Source: Piromyces finnis
Taxonomy: Eukaryota; Neocallimastigomycota; Neocallimastigomycetes; Neocallimastigales; Neocallimastigaceae
DNA length: 64,000 nucleotides
Direction of reading: 5' to 3'
Assembly: GCA_002104945.1 (NCBI GenBank)
Contig: MCFH01000044.1
Span: 310,001 to 374,000 of the forward strand
The notes under the pieces were generated by a model, which was given only the letters and a program-made list of their open reading frames with translations, ran no database searches and had not been told where the DNA came from. Shown piece by piece: positions 41,939-53,463 of the stretch; position 1 is the stretch's first letter; every line of letters begins with the position of its first letter. The translations under genes and the position numbers were made by a program.

Positions 41939-43603
41939 ATGGATACGGCAACAAATTTTACCTTTAATAATGATGCCCGTCTAACTTCTAATTCAGCATT
42001 CCATTTTAATAATATTAATTTAAATGAAAATTCTAATTTAAAAACAAAAATGAATAATGATACTTGTAGTTTTTCCTACGAATTAAATGCAAATCTTTCA
42101 AAAGAAAATTCAATTAGTAATAGTAATAACATTTCGACCATGTATTCCAGTTTTAATAATATGAAAGGTAATTCAAAGCCATCATCAGTGTTTTTACAAT
42201 GGCGAAACAAGCAGAAACAAAAAAAGCCAAGATATTATAGAAATAGTATAAATATAGAATCAGAGGAAGAGGAAGAGGAGGAAGAAGAGGATGACGATGA
42301 TGAAGAAAACTCTTCAATTCCAGAAATATTTAAATTTGAAGATAGTGCATCATTTGGAAAACTGAATTCCAATTCAACAAGAATTCAAGATAATTCTTCA
42401 AAATTAGCTCAAGAAATGAATAAAAACAATTACTTTTTCAATCATTTAGAAGGAAAGAATAAAGATTTACGCTCTTCCTCCACTCCAAATATCAATGCTT
42501 TTTTCAATAAAAATATTCATCGTGATAATGAACAAATGTCTAATAATGCTGAAATAGGAGAACTTAATCGTATCTATTCTCTGAGTAATCTTAACAGCCT
42601 TAATAATGATAATAATAAATCCAGAAAAGGTTTACATCCTCTTTTAAATTGTTTAAATAATTATCGTTCTACATCAATATTAAATACAAATTCTGTAATT
42701 ACTAACCATTCTACTAATAATACTACTAATAATACTATCTCGTCATTTGTAATACCAATGCAAACAGATAATAAATCCTCCCATTCCATTTCGAGTAAAA
42801 TGGTATCATCAAAACCTATCTCAATACCATTTGGTCCAAATGGTAGTCTCTATAATCGGGAAGACGACATTCAAATGGATGATGTTTTCAGTAATAATAA
42901 TCAAAAGTCTTTAGGCTGTAACTCTTTATTAGCCAAAATGCAACTTGATGTTGACAATAATACTTCAAAAAATAAAAATGATACCCAAAAATTCTCTAAA
43001 AAGGTACCTCACTATGCAAAAAAAAATATATTTAAAATATGACATGAGCATTGAATTATATTTAACAACCATTATATTTATTCATACTTTCTATATTAAT
43101 ATTTTAAGAAGTCAAGTAGATTAATTAATAGAATTCGTAGTCTATTACAAGTAAATGAAATTATATATAAATATATTATTATTATTATTATTATTATTAT
43201 TATCAAATACAACAAATAATAGTATATATATTAATAGATATTTATTTAAAAAAAAATAATAATAAACTTTTAAAGGAGGAATCGCAAAACTTTTTAGAAA
43301 AAGAAATTGAACATGAAGCACAAACAACATCATTATTAAAACAATCATCTACTGATCTTGCACAAGATATTGAAGGAAAGGTATTGTGTTATTTGAAAGA
43401 ACAATATAACAATAGAATATATATATTTGTATATAATTATACATTATTTTAATGAAAAATAAAATTAATATATATATATATTTAGGATGACATAAATATA
43501 CCATATCCATTATATACAACTTTAGTTCAAAATCCACAAGTTAAAAGTCCTATTATATATACTTCAAGTTCTAAATTAAATCCTGAAAATACAATGGTAA
43601 ATA

Positions 43604-43682
<79 letters not shown>

Positions 43683-44397
43683 ACCAAAATTAACTTTAAT
43701 AATAACAACAAATATTTGTTTTATATATATATCAATAGCTTTCAGCAAGATCTAGAGAAATATATTCATTATCACCTTCCTCAGCATCCCCATTAACAAA
43801 TGGCAATATACCAAATATTATGGTACTTTCTCCAAGTTTAAATCGTTCACTTAAAAGAAAAAGTAAGTTTTTTTTTTTTTTTTTTTGATACTCAATAAAT
43901 ATACTTTATTCTATTTGAAATTATAAAAAAAATAATAAATTTTTATATATTTAATTTTTTGAATATTTATAGTGTCTTTTGAAAATGAAAGATTTGAACC
44001 ATATTATAAAAGAAGAGTATCAATGTCGGGTATGTCAGGTTCTCCTGTTAGTCCAAGAATTGGATCATATCATGACATGTTTATATCACCAAACCTAAAA
44101 CAAAATCTTTCAGCATCTTTATCATCAAACTCAAGTTTAACAAGCTCTATTCAAACAAATAATTTATTTTTCTATGGATCATCACCACGTTCATCAGCTG
44201 CACCACAACTTTTAAACATTCAAGGCGCCTATGGCGATTTTAGTAAAATGAGTTTAGGAGTTTCAGATAATCATAACTATCATAATAAAAATAGCAAATC
44301 ACCATTTTCAACTTTATCAAATCATCAACATAACGCTAACTCAACGAATAATAATTCCATGAATTTATCAAATTTACGAACTTCATCAAATATATAA
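41939..44397 (+). CDS. Unrecognised Ser/Asn-rich protein, possibly regulatory
   Basis: Six exons (41939-43003, 43109-43150, 43276-43380, 43486-43596, 43739-43862, 43973-44397) with GT-AG introns join in frame to 623 residues. The first exon encodes a disordered Ser/Asn-rich region with SSVFLQWRNKQKQKKPRYYR at about 80-100, followed by an acidic run (about 105-122). A short helical basic segment follows (SRLINRIRSLLQ, then LEKEIEHEAQTTSLLKQ). The C-terminal part contains SLKRKMSFENERFEPYYKRR followed by VSMSGMSGSPVSPRIGS. A basic RFEP..YKRR.VS core with SP sites recalls fungal cell-cycle or transcription regulators phosphorylated by proline-directed kinases, but no family can be named. The M in KRKM is made across the last splice. 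Intron 4 is an ATT microsatellite. Confidence 0.7.
43604..43681. repeat. (ATT)n microsatellite in an intron
   Basis: About 26 ATT units fill most of the intron between the fourth and fifth exons of the Ser/Asn-rich gene. The minus-strand poly-Asn ORF at 43527-43748 is simply its translation. Confidence 0.96.
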
Positions 44398-46440
44398 TAT
44401 AAAATAATATAAAACAAAAGCAAGCTTAACAAATTACATCGTATATAAATATAAAATAAAAACAAGCTAGCTATTTATTAAAAAAAAAAAATCTATTTTT
44501 TTATAGTTTTATAACCTTTTAACAAAATATATATATAATTTTTGGTTTATATTTATACAATAAGAAAAAAAATAATTTATTTTTCGATTTATATCCATCT
44601 ATTTAAAATTCATAAATATAAATATATTAATATTTCAATTTTTTTTAAAAAAAAATAATAAATTATATTATCCTAAAAAGTGAATATATAGGAATATATT
44701 CACTTCATCATTATAAAACCTACACATTATTAAATAAAACATTATTCATAATTTCATCAATATTTTATTGAATATATCTTAATCTTTTAAAAAAAAATGT
44801 TTGTTTTTTAATGCATCTTTTACTTTTTTTAATGCAGTTCATATGATTTTTTATTTGGTAATGGAAAAGGATAAACTAATTCAAGATCAAGATTTTGAAA
44901 TTTTTATCTTGATAAATACTTTTTTTTTTAATTTTAATTTACCAATAAATTTCTTGATTATATTTGGAAAAAAAAAATTTTTTTAATTAAGATCGTGTAA
45001 CCTATTATTACTTGTGTTTTTTTTTTTATTTTATTTAAATAACAAAAATTTAAAAAGGAAAATGGAGATTAAAAAATGTTATTCCACTTTACATAAATGT
45101 ACCAATTGTAAAATAAAAAGGTATAATAAACCAGATAATAAAAAATATAATATAATAATAATAATAATAATAAAAACAAAGAATCAAAAAAGTAGTTTAG
45201 TGATGATTTCTTAAATTTCATCTATGGCATATAATAATCAAATAATTATTAAATGTTTTTTCATTAGTAATATAAAAAAAAAAAGCAAATAGATTTTTAG
45301 TACCATTACGTAATGATCTTATAATAATATATTGGAATATTTTATTGGCATCGTTTTACAATTAAATCTCATGTTTTTTTTATTATTATATTAATTGGAA
45401 AGCTTGACGATTATAATATAATAGTATAATATTAAATATTATTAAATATATTATATTCGAAAAAAAAAAAAAAGAGATTTTTCTACAATTACATTTACAA
45501 TCATTACAATAGTAAGGAAAATTCAAATATTAGAGTTATCACATTATTTACTGGGAAATGGGTTTTAGGATGAATAATTTTATGCATTCAATTTTTATGG
45601 AAAAAAAATAATAAAATTTCTAGTAATTTCTAAATTAAATATATTAAAATAATTTTTATATAAAAAAAAAAAAGAATATTAATCAATTTTTATAATTATA
45701 AGCAATAATTAATATTTAGTAGTATTTATAACATTTTAAAGTAATTAGAGAATTCATAAAAAATTAATAAAGTTTTGATATATATGCATATTCATTTCTT
45801 TTTTTTTTTTTTTTTTTTTTTATATACAGCTACATCTATCAATACTATAAATATTTTATTTTCTAACACAATGGAGTGATTTTAAAAATGTTTAAAAAAA
45901 ATTTTTTTTTCCCAGTAAATTAATATTTTTTATTTAATATATTATGTAATTATATTTGATTGTGGCTTGTTGAATAAATTATTTGTTGTGATACAGTTTT
46001 GAATTGGTAAATGAAAGTAATAATTGTTTATCGAAAATAAAGATATTATGCTTTTATTTACAACCTACATTATTTATATATTTTATACTAAATTTTTTGA
46101 AAATTTTCATTTTTTTTTTTTTATTAATAAAAAAAAAATAAGATCAATAGATTTTTTATGATTATGTTATTAAATATAATATAATATATAAAAATAAAAA
46201 TTTAATTTATAAGAGTTTAATTATTTTATTTTATTTTATTTATTATTATTATTACTTTGTAGATAACTACGAAAATAAAAAAAATTAATTACAATTAAAT
46301 ATAATAAATTTAATAGGATATAAACATCATTTTAATTTGAGTGAAAAAAATATATATATATATATAACATAAAAATTCTTTTTTTTTTTTCCCAAATAAA
46401 ATTTAATACTTTAAAAAAAAATTAAAATAAAATAAAGAAA
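44398..46440. other. AT-rich spacer upstream of carbonic anhydrase
   Basis: This 2.04-kb plus-strand spacer has poly-A/T runs (longest T run near 45798-45821). Two short ORFs (44801-44986 and 45014-45214) show no conserved protein character. Nothing supportable was found. Confidence 0.55.
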
Positions 46441-47355
46441 ATGAAGTCATCTATTGTTAAAGCTTTAGCTGTTGCTTCTGTTTTTGCTTGTGCTCAAGGT
46501 TATGCCATTGAAAAGCGTGAAGAACATCACCACTTACTCTATGAAGGTAACACCAATGCTCAATATTGGTCAAGTATTGAAGAAAGCTACTCTTTATGTA
46601 ACTCTGGTAAGAATCAATCACCAATTAACTTCAACCTTGAATCAACTACTGTTGACAAGGTTGGTTCTCCAGAACTTAAGTACAACAAAGAAACTTTTGA
46701 AACTGGTGAATACTGGATGAACAATGGTCACAGTGTTCAATACCAATTTAACCAAAAAGATAATGCTAATAAATTAGTTATGAACCGTGATGGTGCTGAA
46801 TGGAATTTAGTTCAATTCCACTTCCATACTCCAAGTGAACACCACGTTAATGGTAAATTCTATGATACTGAAGTCCACTTTGTTCATGCCAATAAGGATG
46901 GTAAGAACCATGTTGTTGGTTTCTTTGGTGAAGTTAATGAAGATGGTAAGGATAATGAATGGTTAGAAGCTTTATTCAAGGTTGAACCAACTGAAGAAAA
47001 GGAAGAATATAAGAACTCTATTACCCTTCCAGATCTCCAATCCTTACTTAATGAAGGTGTTCACAGTTACAATGGTTCCTTAACTACTCCACCATGTACT
47101 GAAGATGTCAAATGGTTAGTTGCTACTAAGCCATTCTCTCTTAGTTTAAACCAACTCCGTAAATTACAAGGTTGGATGGGTTTCAATGCTAGACCAACTC
47201 AAATCAATCTTAACTACAACAAGGATACTGAAATGCCAAAGAACTTCAACAGTGCTGAAAAGTGCAGTAATGAAGAATCTGGTGCTGCCTCTAACTTTGT
47301 CTCAATGATTACTATTAGCATTATTGCTGCCATTGCTTCTATTCTTTTAATGTAA
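46441..47355 (+). CDS. Secreted alpha-type carbonic anhydrase, probably GPI-anchored
   Basis: A single exon encodes 304 residues. Residues 1-20 are a signal peptide (KALAVASVFACAQG), then a short propeptide ending KR at 25-26. The alpha-CA domain follows from about 32 to 265. Zinc ligands are His127 and His129 (QFHFHT) and His146 (EVHFVH); Glu133 and Thr216 (SLTTPPC) complete the active site, and His97 (NNGHSVQ) fits the proton-shuttle position. Cys53 and Cys219 can form the family's disulfide. The C-terminus has a Ser/Ala spacer and a hydrophobic tail ending at the stop, fitting a GPI signal. The enzyme interconverts CO2 and bicarbonate outside the cell. All key residues are present, so it should be active. 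Codons such as GGT, CCA and GCT are favoured more than in neighbours, suggesting strong expression. Confidence 0.95.
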   Translation: MKSSIVKALAVASVFACAQGYAIEKREEHHHLLYEGNTNAQYWSSIEESYSLCNSGKNQSPINFNLESTTVDKVGSPELKYNKETFETGEYWMNNGHSVQYQFNQKDNANKLVMNRDGAEWNLVQFHFHTPSEHHVNGKFYDTEVHFVHANKDGKNHVVGFFGEVNEDGKDNEWLEALFKVEPTEEKEEYKNSITLPDLQSLLNEGVHSYNGSLTTPPCTEDVKWLVATKPFSLSLNQLRKLQGWMGFNARPTQINLNYNKDTEMPKNFNSAEKCSNEESGAASNFVSMITISIIAAIASILLM

Positions 47356-48733
47356 AAATTTTAATACCATACTCTTAGTTTTTAATATATATAGATATTA
47401 TATGTAATCTATAACATATTTGTCAACATACACACCTAATTTAATCAACTTATTTATTCATATAGATTCATATAAAGTAATAATTTATATATATTATAAT
47501 ATATACCTATAATTTATTTAATTTATTTAAATTTAGTACAAGCATAAATATATAAGCATTTTAACATTAATATTTATAAGAAAACAATAATTTAAAAAAG
47601 AAATGATTTTTATATATATGAATAGTTTTTATAATTAATATCCATATTAATATATAATTTAACTTTGAAAAAAATTATAATTACTTCATATATAAAATAA
47701 TCTTTAAAAGATTAAAAATGGAAAATTATGTCCATTAATAAGATCTAATATTTAATAAGAAAAAGAAAAACAAAATCATTTACATAATAATAGATATATA
47801 AATATTGGTGATGTTATTTGGACGTCTTCATTAAAAAGAAAAATAATAATAAGAAAAGAAAAAATTACTTAGATATTAGAACTTAGAAAAAAAAATAGTG
47901 TAACTAATATAAACTTAATAAAATAATAAATTATTTAAAAAATTAAAAATTAATCTATCCCTTTCATTTACCTAACCCTTTATATTTATTGGGTAATGAA
48001 CCTTTAAAAAAGGAAATTTATGTGTTTATTACTTTTTAGAATAAATTTATAGTTTAATAGTAAAAAGCAAGTGACATATAAATTAATTATTGTTTGTAAT
48101 GATATAGTTATTTAAAAAAATAATAATTACTTTACAAAGACAGGTATAATAAAAATAAAGTTTAAATAAATGTAATATTTTATAATTAATAAAAATACTT
48201 CTTTTTTTTTTATTTTTCTTTTACTTGATTTATAGTTATATTTTATGCATTACATGATGTTATACTAAGAATCTCAAAATATAGAGTATAATCAAAATAA
48301 AAAAAAATATATAAGAAAAAGTATCGAGTATTACTTTCTAAACATTAAAAAAATAATTTTAAAAATTATATATTTTTATATATTTTAAATTTTATTATTA
48401 TTATTCTTATAGTTAATTAGTTAATTATTTATAACAAATTTTTACTTTATTATTAAAATAAATATCTAATATTAATAACAAAATATAAGAAATAAATATT
48501 ATTCATCTTTCTTTTGGGATTATTAAATTTATTAAATATAACTTTATAATTCAAGTATTATTAATTAAAAATACTATTTTTTTTTTTTTTTTTAAAAATA
48601 CCTTAATTGTCTCTTTTCAAAATAAATATTATTAATAATGTTTTTGACATTAAAATAAATAAAAAAAAAATTCCTATATTTGTCAATTTAAAATTATAAA
48701 AAATAATCTAATTAAATACCATCAAACCTTTTC

Positions 48734-48794
<61 letters not shown>

Positions 48795-49414
48795 TAATGT
48801 ATTTTATACTAAAAAAATGTCTATTTTTTTTTTTTTTAAAAAATTTTAAATAGTAACATTAAGGAAAGTTAAAGTTTTCTAATAATATTAATATTTTTTT
48901 TAGAACATATTATAAAACTATAATATAAAACTTTTTTTATATTAATATTAAAATTAAAGAATTTTATATATTAGTTGATTTTATAAATTTTTACAATAGA
49001 CATAAACTTAAAAATAATATTTTATAAAGAATATTATAAACTTTACTTTTTTATTTTACATATTTTACATTCATTATTAAACATATATAAATATAGTTTA
49101 TATGATTGCTATATTAGAAATATTAGAATTCATAACTGTATAATTATTATTATTATAATAATAATAATAATGATAATAATTATAATAATATTATTATATT
49201 TTTAATTTTAATATTATTTTTTTTTTTTTTCAATTTTTATTTTATGTTATTTTATTTTTTTATTTCATTTTATTAAAGTGTTTGAATTATTAATAACATA
49301 TAGTATATTGGAATAATTAGTTTTTTTTTTTTTTATTTATAAAAAATTTTATTCTTTCCCTCATTTATGTTAATTAGTTATCTTGTGTATTGAAAGAAAA
49401 ACATTATCAAAGAT
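47356..49414. other. AT-rich spacer with ATT microsatellite
   Basis: This 2.06-kb region between two plus-strand genes includes an ATT run at about 48738-48792, a T run near 48578-48593 and short AAT/ATT repeats near 49143-49170. No exon or RNA gene was recognised. Confidence 0.6.
48738..48792. repeat. (ATT)n microsatellite
   Basis: About 18 ATT units form an uninterrupted intergenic run. Confidence 0.95.
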
Positions 49415-51832
49415 ATGGACAAACAAGTAACTAATCAAAACCAAAAAAACCAATCGAATGGTGGTAAAAGTAATAATAACAAAAAATTAAAGGATACTAA
49501 ATTAAATGTAAAAAATAATAGTAATAATAAACTTAGTTTGGGAAATGAAGGAGGAAATAAAAATAGAAAAAATCAGGATAATAAAAAATTAAATAAAAGT
49601 GTAGAAAAAGTTAAAAAACCAAACAGTTCATCTTCACAAAACAATAAAAATAAAAGTAATAATAATAGTAAAATTAATAATGATAGTAGCAATTACAATA
49701 ATAAGAATAAGAGACAAAACCCAACAAAGGAAAATGAGAAAAATAATAAAAAAGTTAATTCTAATAATAATGAAACAATAAATAGTAGTAGTTATGTTCA
49801 AACTCAAAATGATGATGTAAAGATGAAAAATTCTAGCGGAAAAGTAATAAGAACTAGTGGATATAGACATAAAAAAAGAAGAAATAAGCATTTATTTATT
49901 AGTGATAATGATTCTCCATCACAAATAAAATATAATTATAAATATGAAAGAGTTAATAGCGATAAGAAAAGAGAGCAACAACAACAACAACAAATGGAAG
50001 AAATGATGAAGAAAAACCAATCTACAAATATAGAGAGAAATCAAAAACAACAATCAAATAAAAACAACAAAAATAAGTTAAAAGACTCTCAATCAAATCA
50101 ATCCTTCTTCTCTATTAAAACAAATTCTTCTTTTTCCTCTTCTTCTTCTATGAACGCTGGAAAAAATTCTTCGGATAAAAAAAATATGGATAAAAATGTA
50201 AAAATTAATAACAAATATCCATTAAATCATTTATATGATGCTTTTACTTATCTTGGTCAAAATAAGAGTATCAGAAATGCAAAGGCTTGGTATGATAGCA
50301 ACCCATTATTCATGGTTGACTATGATGAAGAAATTAAAAATAAAGATAATCAAGTCTGTGTTACAAAACTTTCCTTTTCTATTGCATCTGCTTATGCCTC
50401 AAATTACTCTCCAAAAACTTGGCATTTAATTAACTATAAAAAACGTAATCCAAATACTACTACCCTTAAAGCTAATACTAAACTTAGTAAGAAAATTAGA
50501 GATCATGCTGCTGAATTAAAAAAATCTAAGAAAAGAACAAATGATAAAGAAATTAAAAATGCTTTCGACGCTTGTCCAATTTCTCTCATTCATTACCCAG
50601 AATACAATCCATTTGACGCTGAAGATGGAATAATGGAAGATTATGAACCATTCTATGATTATCAAATTAAATTAAATAATTATATTAACAATTTATCAAA
50701 GGAAGAAGCTATTACCGAAAGTATTATTAAAACAAAATTAAATGTTAATGCAAAATCATATGTACCACTTTCGGCATCTAAAGTATCAACATCTTTATCG
50801 TCAGCTCAAAGCATAGCCAAAAAGAATAAAACTAATTCAGCAACTACTTCAACTACCACTTCTACTAATTCAACTCAAATACTTTCTAACGTTCAAGTTT
50901 GGAATAATTATGTCAAATCCAGACAAGAAATGAAGGCTAGAAAAGCTGAAATCAGATCAAAAATAGTTAATCAATTAAAAGATGCAACCCAAAGACGAAA
51001 ACTTATGGTTCAGCGTCCATCTCCAAAAGTTAAAAAGAATTCAGTTTCATTTAAGTTAAATTCATTACAAAGTTATTTGAACCAAAATTCCCAAAATAAA
51101 AAGTATTACAACAACACAAATAATAAAAATAAGAATAGTACTTATGCAAAATATGTTGCATCTTATTCAATTGTTAATGACATTAATAAGTTAACAAATC
51201 CAAGCTCTAACGGCTATCCAATAAATTATAATAATGTTATAGAACGCATTAACAATTATTATAAAAAGGATACAGCAAATACTTTTGATTATCAATCTAA
51301 TAAGATAACTAAAAATAATAAAAATCAAGATAATAATTTATTATTTAGACAAAAAACTAATTTAAATAAAAATTTAAATACAAAGAGTAATTCACAACAA
51401 CAACAACATCATCATCAACAACAAACAAAAACACAGCAACAACAATATAGTAAACCTGTAAAACAAATGATGGTTGATGTTTCAAAGATTAATACCAATT
51501 ATAAATCTAAAGCATCACCATTATCATCTAATAAATCAAATTATTCCCCTCGTTCTGCTGTTTCCTCAGCTTCATCATATTCAAATAAATCACCAATTTA
51601 TCAAAATAATAGAAAAGCTAATTATTTAATGTCAAATAATAATAATCAACAACATTATTTCTCTAATAGTTATTCTTATAGTTCAAACCAATCATTTTCA
51701 ACAGGTTTATTTAATCAAAATAAACCAAGATCATTTATTCAATCATTAAAACAAAATGTTAGAAATAATGATGATTCAATGATTAAAAATAAAATTATAA
51801 CAAAAAGGGCTGTAAATATAACTTCATCTTGA
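49415..51832 (+). CDS. Unrecognised Asn/Lys/Ser-rich protein with one ordered core
   Basis: A single ORF of 805 residues begins at the first ATG. Residues 1-260 are low-complexity and basic, rich in Asn, Lys and Ser with a short Gln run. From about 268 to 430 the composition changes to ordinary folded-protein sequence: YPLNHLYDAFTYLG, NAKAWYDSNPLFMVDYDEE, TKLSFSIASAYASNYSPKTW and YNPFDAEDGIMEDYEPFYDY. A second ordered helical stretch near 510-550 (VWNNYVKSRQEMKARKAEIR) is very basic. The rest is again Asn/Gln/Ser-rich. No signal peptide or membrane segment is visible. The basic charge would allow nucleic-acid or cytoskeleton binding, but no family was recognised and no function is proposed. 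The core's codon use is closer to the conserved genes than its flanks. Confidence 0.8.
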   Translation: MDKQVTNQNQKNQSNGGKSNNNKKLKDTKLNVKNNSNNKLSLGNEGGNKNRKNQDNKKLNKSVEKVKKPNSSSSQNNKNKSNNNSKINNDSSNYNNKNKRQNPTKENEKNNKKVNSNNNETINSSSYVQTQNDDVKMKNSSGKVIRTSGYRHKKRRNKHLFISDNDSPSQIKYNYKYERVNSDKKREQQQQQQMEEMMKKNQSTNIERNQKQQSNKNNKNKLKDSQSNQSFFSIKTNSSFSSSSSMNAGKNSSDKKNMDKNVKINNKYPLNHLYDAFTYLGQNKSIRNAKAWYDSNPLFMVDYDEEIKNKDNQVCVTKLSFSIASAYASNYSPKTWHLINYKKRNPNTTTLKANTKLSKKIRDHAAELKKSKKRTNDKEIKNAFDACPISLIHYPEYNPFDAEDGIMEDYEPFYDYQIKLNNYINNLSKEEAITESIIKTKLNVNAKSYVPLSASKVSTSLSSAQSIAKKNKTNSATTSTTTSTNSTQILSNVQVWNNYVKSRQEMKARKAEIRSKIVNQLKDATQRRKLMVQRPSPKVKKNSVSFKLNSLQSYLNQNSQNKKYYNNTNNKNKNSTYAKYVASYSIVNDINKLTNPSSNGYPINYNNVIERINNYYKKDTANTFDYQSNKITKNNKNQDNNLLFRQKTNLNKNLNTKSNSQQQQHHHQQQTKTQQQQYSKPVKQMMVDVSKINTNYKSKASPLSSNKSNYSPRSAVSSASSYSNKSPIYQNNRKANYLMSNNNNQQHYFSNSYSYSSNQSFSTGLFNQNKPRSFIQSLKQNVRNNDDSMIKNKIITKRAVNITSS

Positions 51833-52243
51833 AAAAACATTCCCTTCCTTCTTATATAGTAAATTTTTTTCTTTTTTTTATTAGCTAATAGTATGAATAA
51901 AGTGTATAAAATTTTTAATGAAATTGAAAAGTAAATAGTTATGATGTAATTCAATTATTATAATATTATAATATGAAAATATATAGATTAAAAAATTTAT
52001 TTTTTTTTTAAAAAAATAAAATAAAAAATATATGTAGTTATCTTATGCAATGTAATTGAAATATGTTTTTTTTTTTGTTATGTATTATAAAATAACTATA
52101 ATTATATAAAATAAAATTAAATATATTATCTAAATAGTAAAATATATATATGCTAAATACTTAAAATATATATAGTATGCATATTACTAATAATATTAAA
52201 TAATTATATCTTAAAATCTATATTTTTTTAATATTATTTTATG

Positions 52244-52274
<31 letters not shown>

Positions 52275-53463
52275 GAATGTATATCGAATGTATATAAAAA
52301 ATCTTTTTTATTCAAATAATAAAAAAATGTTACAAAATACTTTAAAAAACTAAAATGGTAAAATAATATTAGAAGTCATAATAATTTTTATAATACCTAT
52401 AATACTAAATTATATATAACTTTTTTCTTTCTTTTTTTTTTTTTTTCATGTACTTTTAATTTTTTTTTATTCATATATTTTTACTTAAATATATTATAAT
52501 ATTTATTAAAAATAAATATATTTAAAGTTAGTAAAAGTTAAAGTTTTAAAATAATTACAAGAAAAAAAATTAAATTTTTATCCTTTATTATTTTTAAGTT
52601 TCATAGAGAGTTTATAATTTTTAAAAATTTAAATTTTTTAGGAAAATAAAATAAAAATAAAATAAAAAAATAAAAATAAAACAAAAATAAAAATAAAAAT
52701 AATAAAATAATAACAATAATATATTATGTTTTTATTTATATTTTATTCAACAATCATAATTATAATGAATAAGCGATTATAGATAATATTGATTTTATTA
52801 TATTTTTATTTTTTTTTTTATTTTTTTTTTAAAATCTTTTTTCTTTTTTTTTAATAATCATTCCGATATTCATTCACTTTTTTTCAAGAACATCCATTTA
52901 TTTTAATTCTTTCGTTTATTATTTTTTATTTTTCAAAAATAAAAAATATTAATAAATGAATTTTAAAATAAAAGAAAGAAAAGAAGAAAAATAAAAATAT
53001 ATACAAAAAAGAAATAATATGAAAATCTATTTTCTTTAATATTAAAAAATTTATTCACAATATAGAATTCATTGCATCTTTTTTTATTTTTATTTATATT
53101 TCATTTAATATAAATCAAATTAAAAAATTGTGTTTTATATAATTACATGTACTAAAAACATTTCAACTTTCATTTGTAAATATAAGCAATAATATTTTTT
53201 TTAATATCATTTTTGCAAATATACATTTCGTATTTTGACATTAATTATCAAAACTTCCATATTAAAAAAAATTTTTTTTTCTCAATTATCAATTGCAATT
53301 ATTATTATTAAATATTTATTACAATAAAATAAGTATTTTCTATTTGCATATATTTTAATCTTTCTTTTATTTTTTAAAAATATAGTATAAATAAAAGTTG
53401 ACAATAAGATTTTTGAAAAAAATTATTAACTATTTGATAAAAAAATAATAAAAAATTAGAAAG
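51833..53463. other. AT-rich spacer upstream of the coiled-coil gene
   Basis: This 1.63-kb stretch has a T run near 52244-52272, TTTTTA-rich segments near 52800-52850 and an AAAAT/AATAA-rich patch near 52640-52710. It should hold the promoter of the coiled-coil gene. No specific site was recognised. Confidence 0.6.

Noticed and set aside
43527-43748. Poly-Asn minus-strand ORF
   Set aside because: It is the translation of the intronic ATT microsatellite.
45014-45214. Short plus-strand ORF with a C-x2-C pair
   Set aside because: Too short, Lys/Ile/Asn-dominated and ending in an AAT repeat; no sign of a real zinc-binding protein or splice partners.
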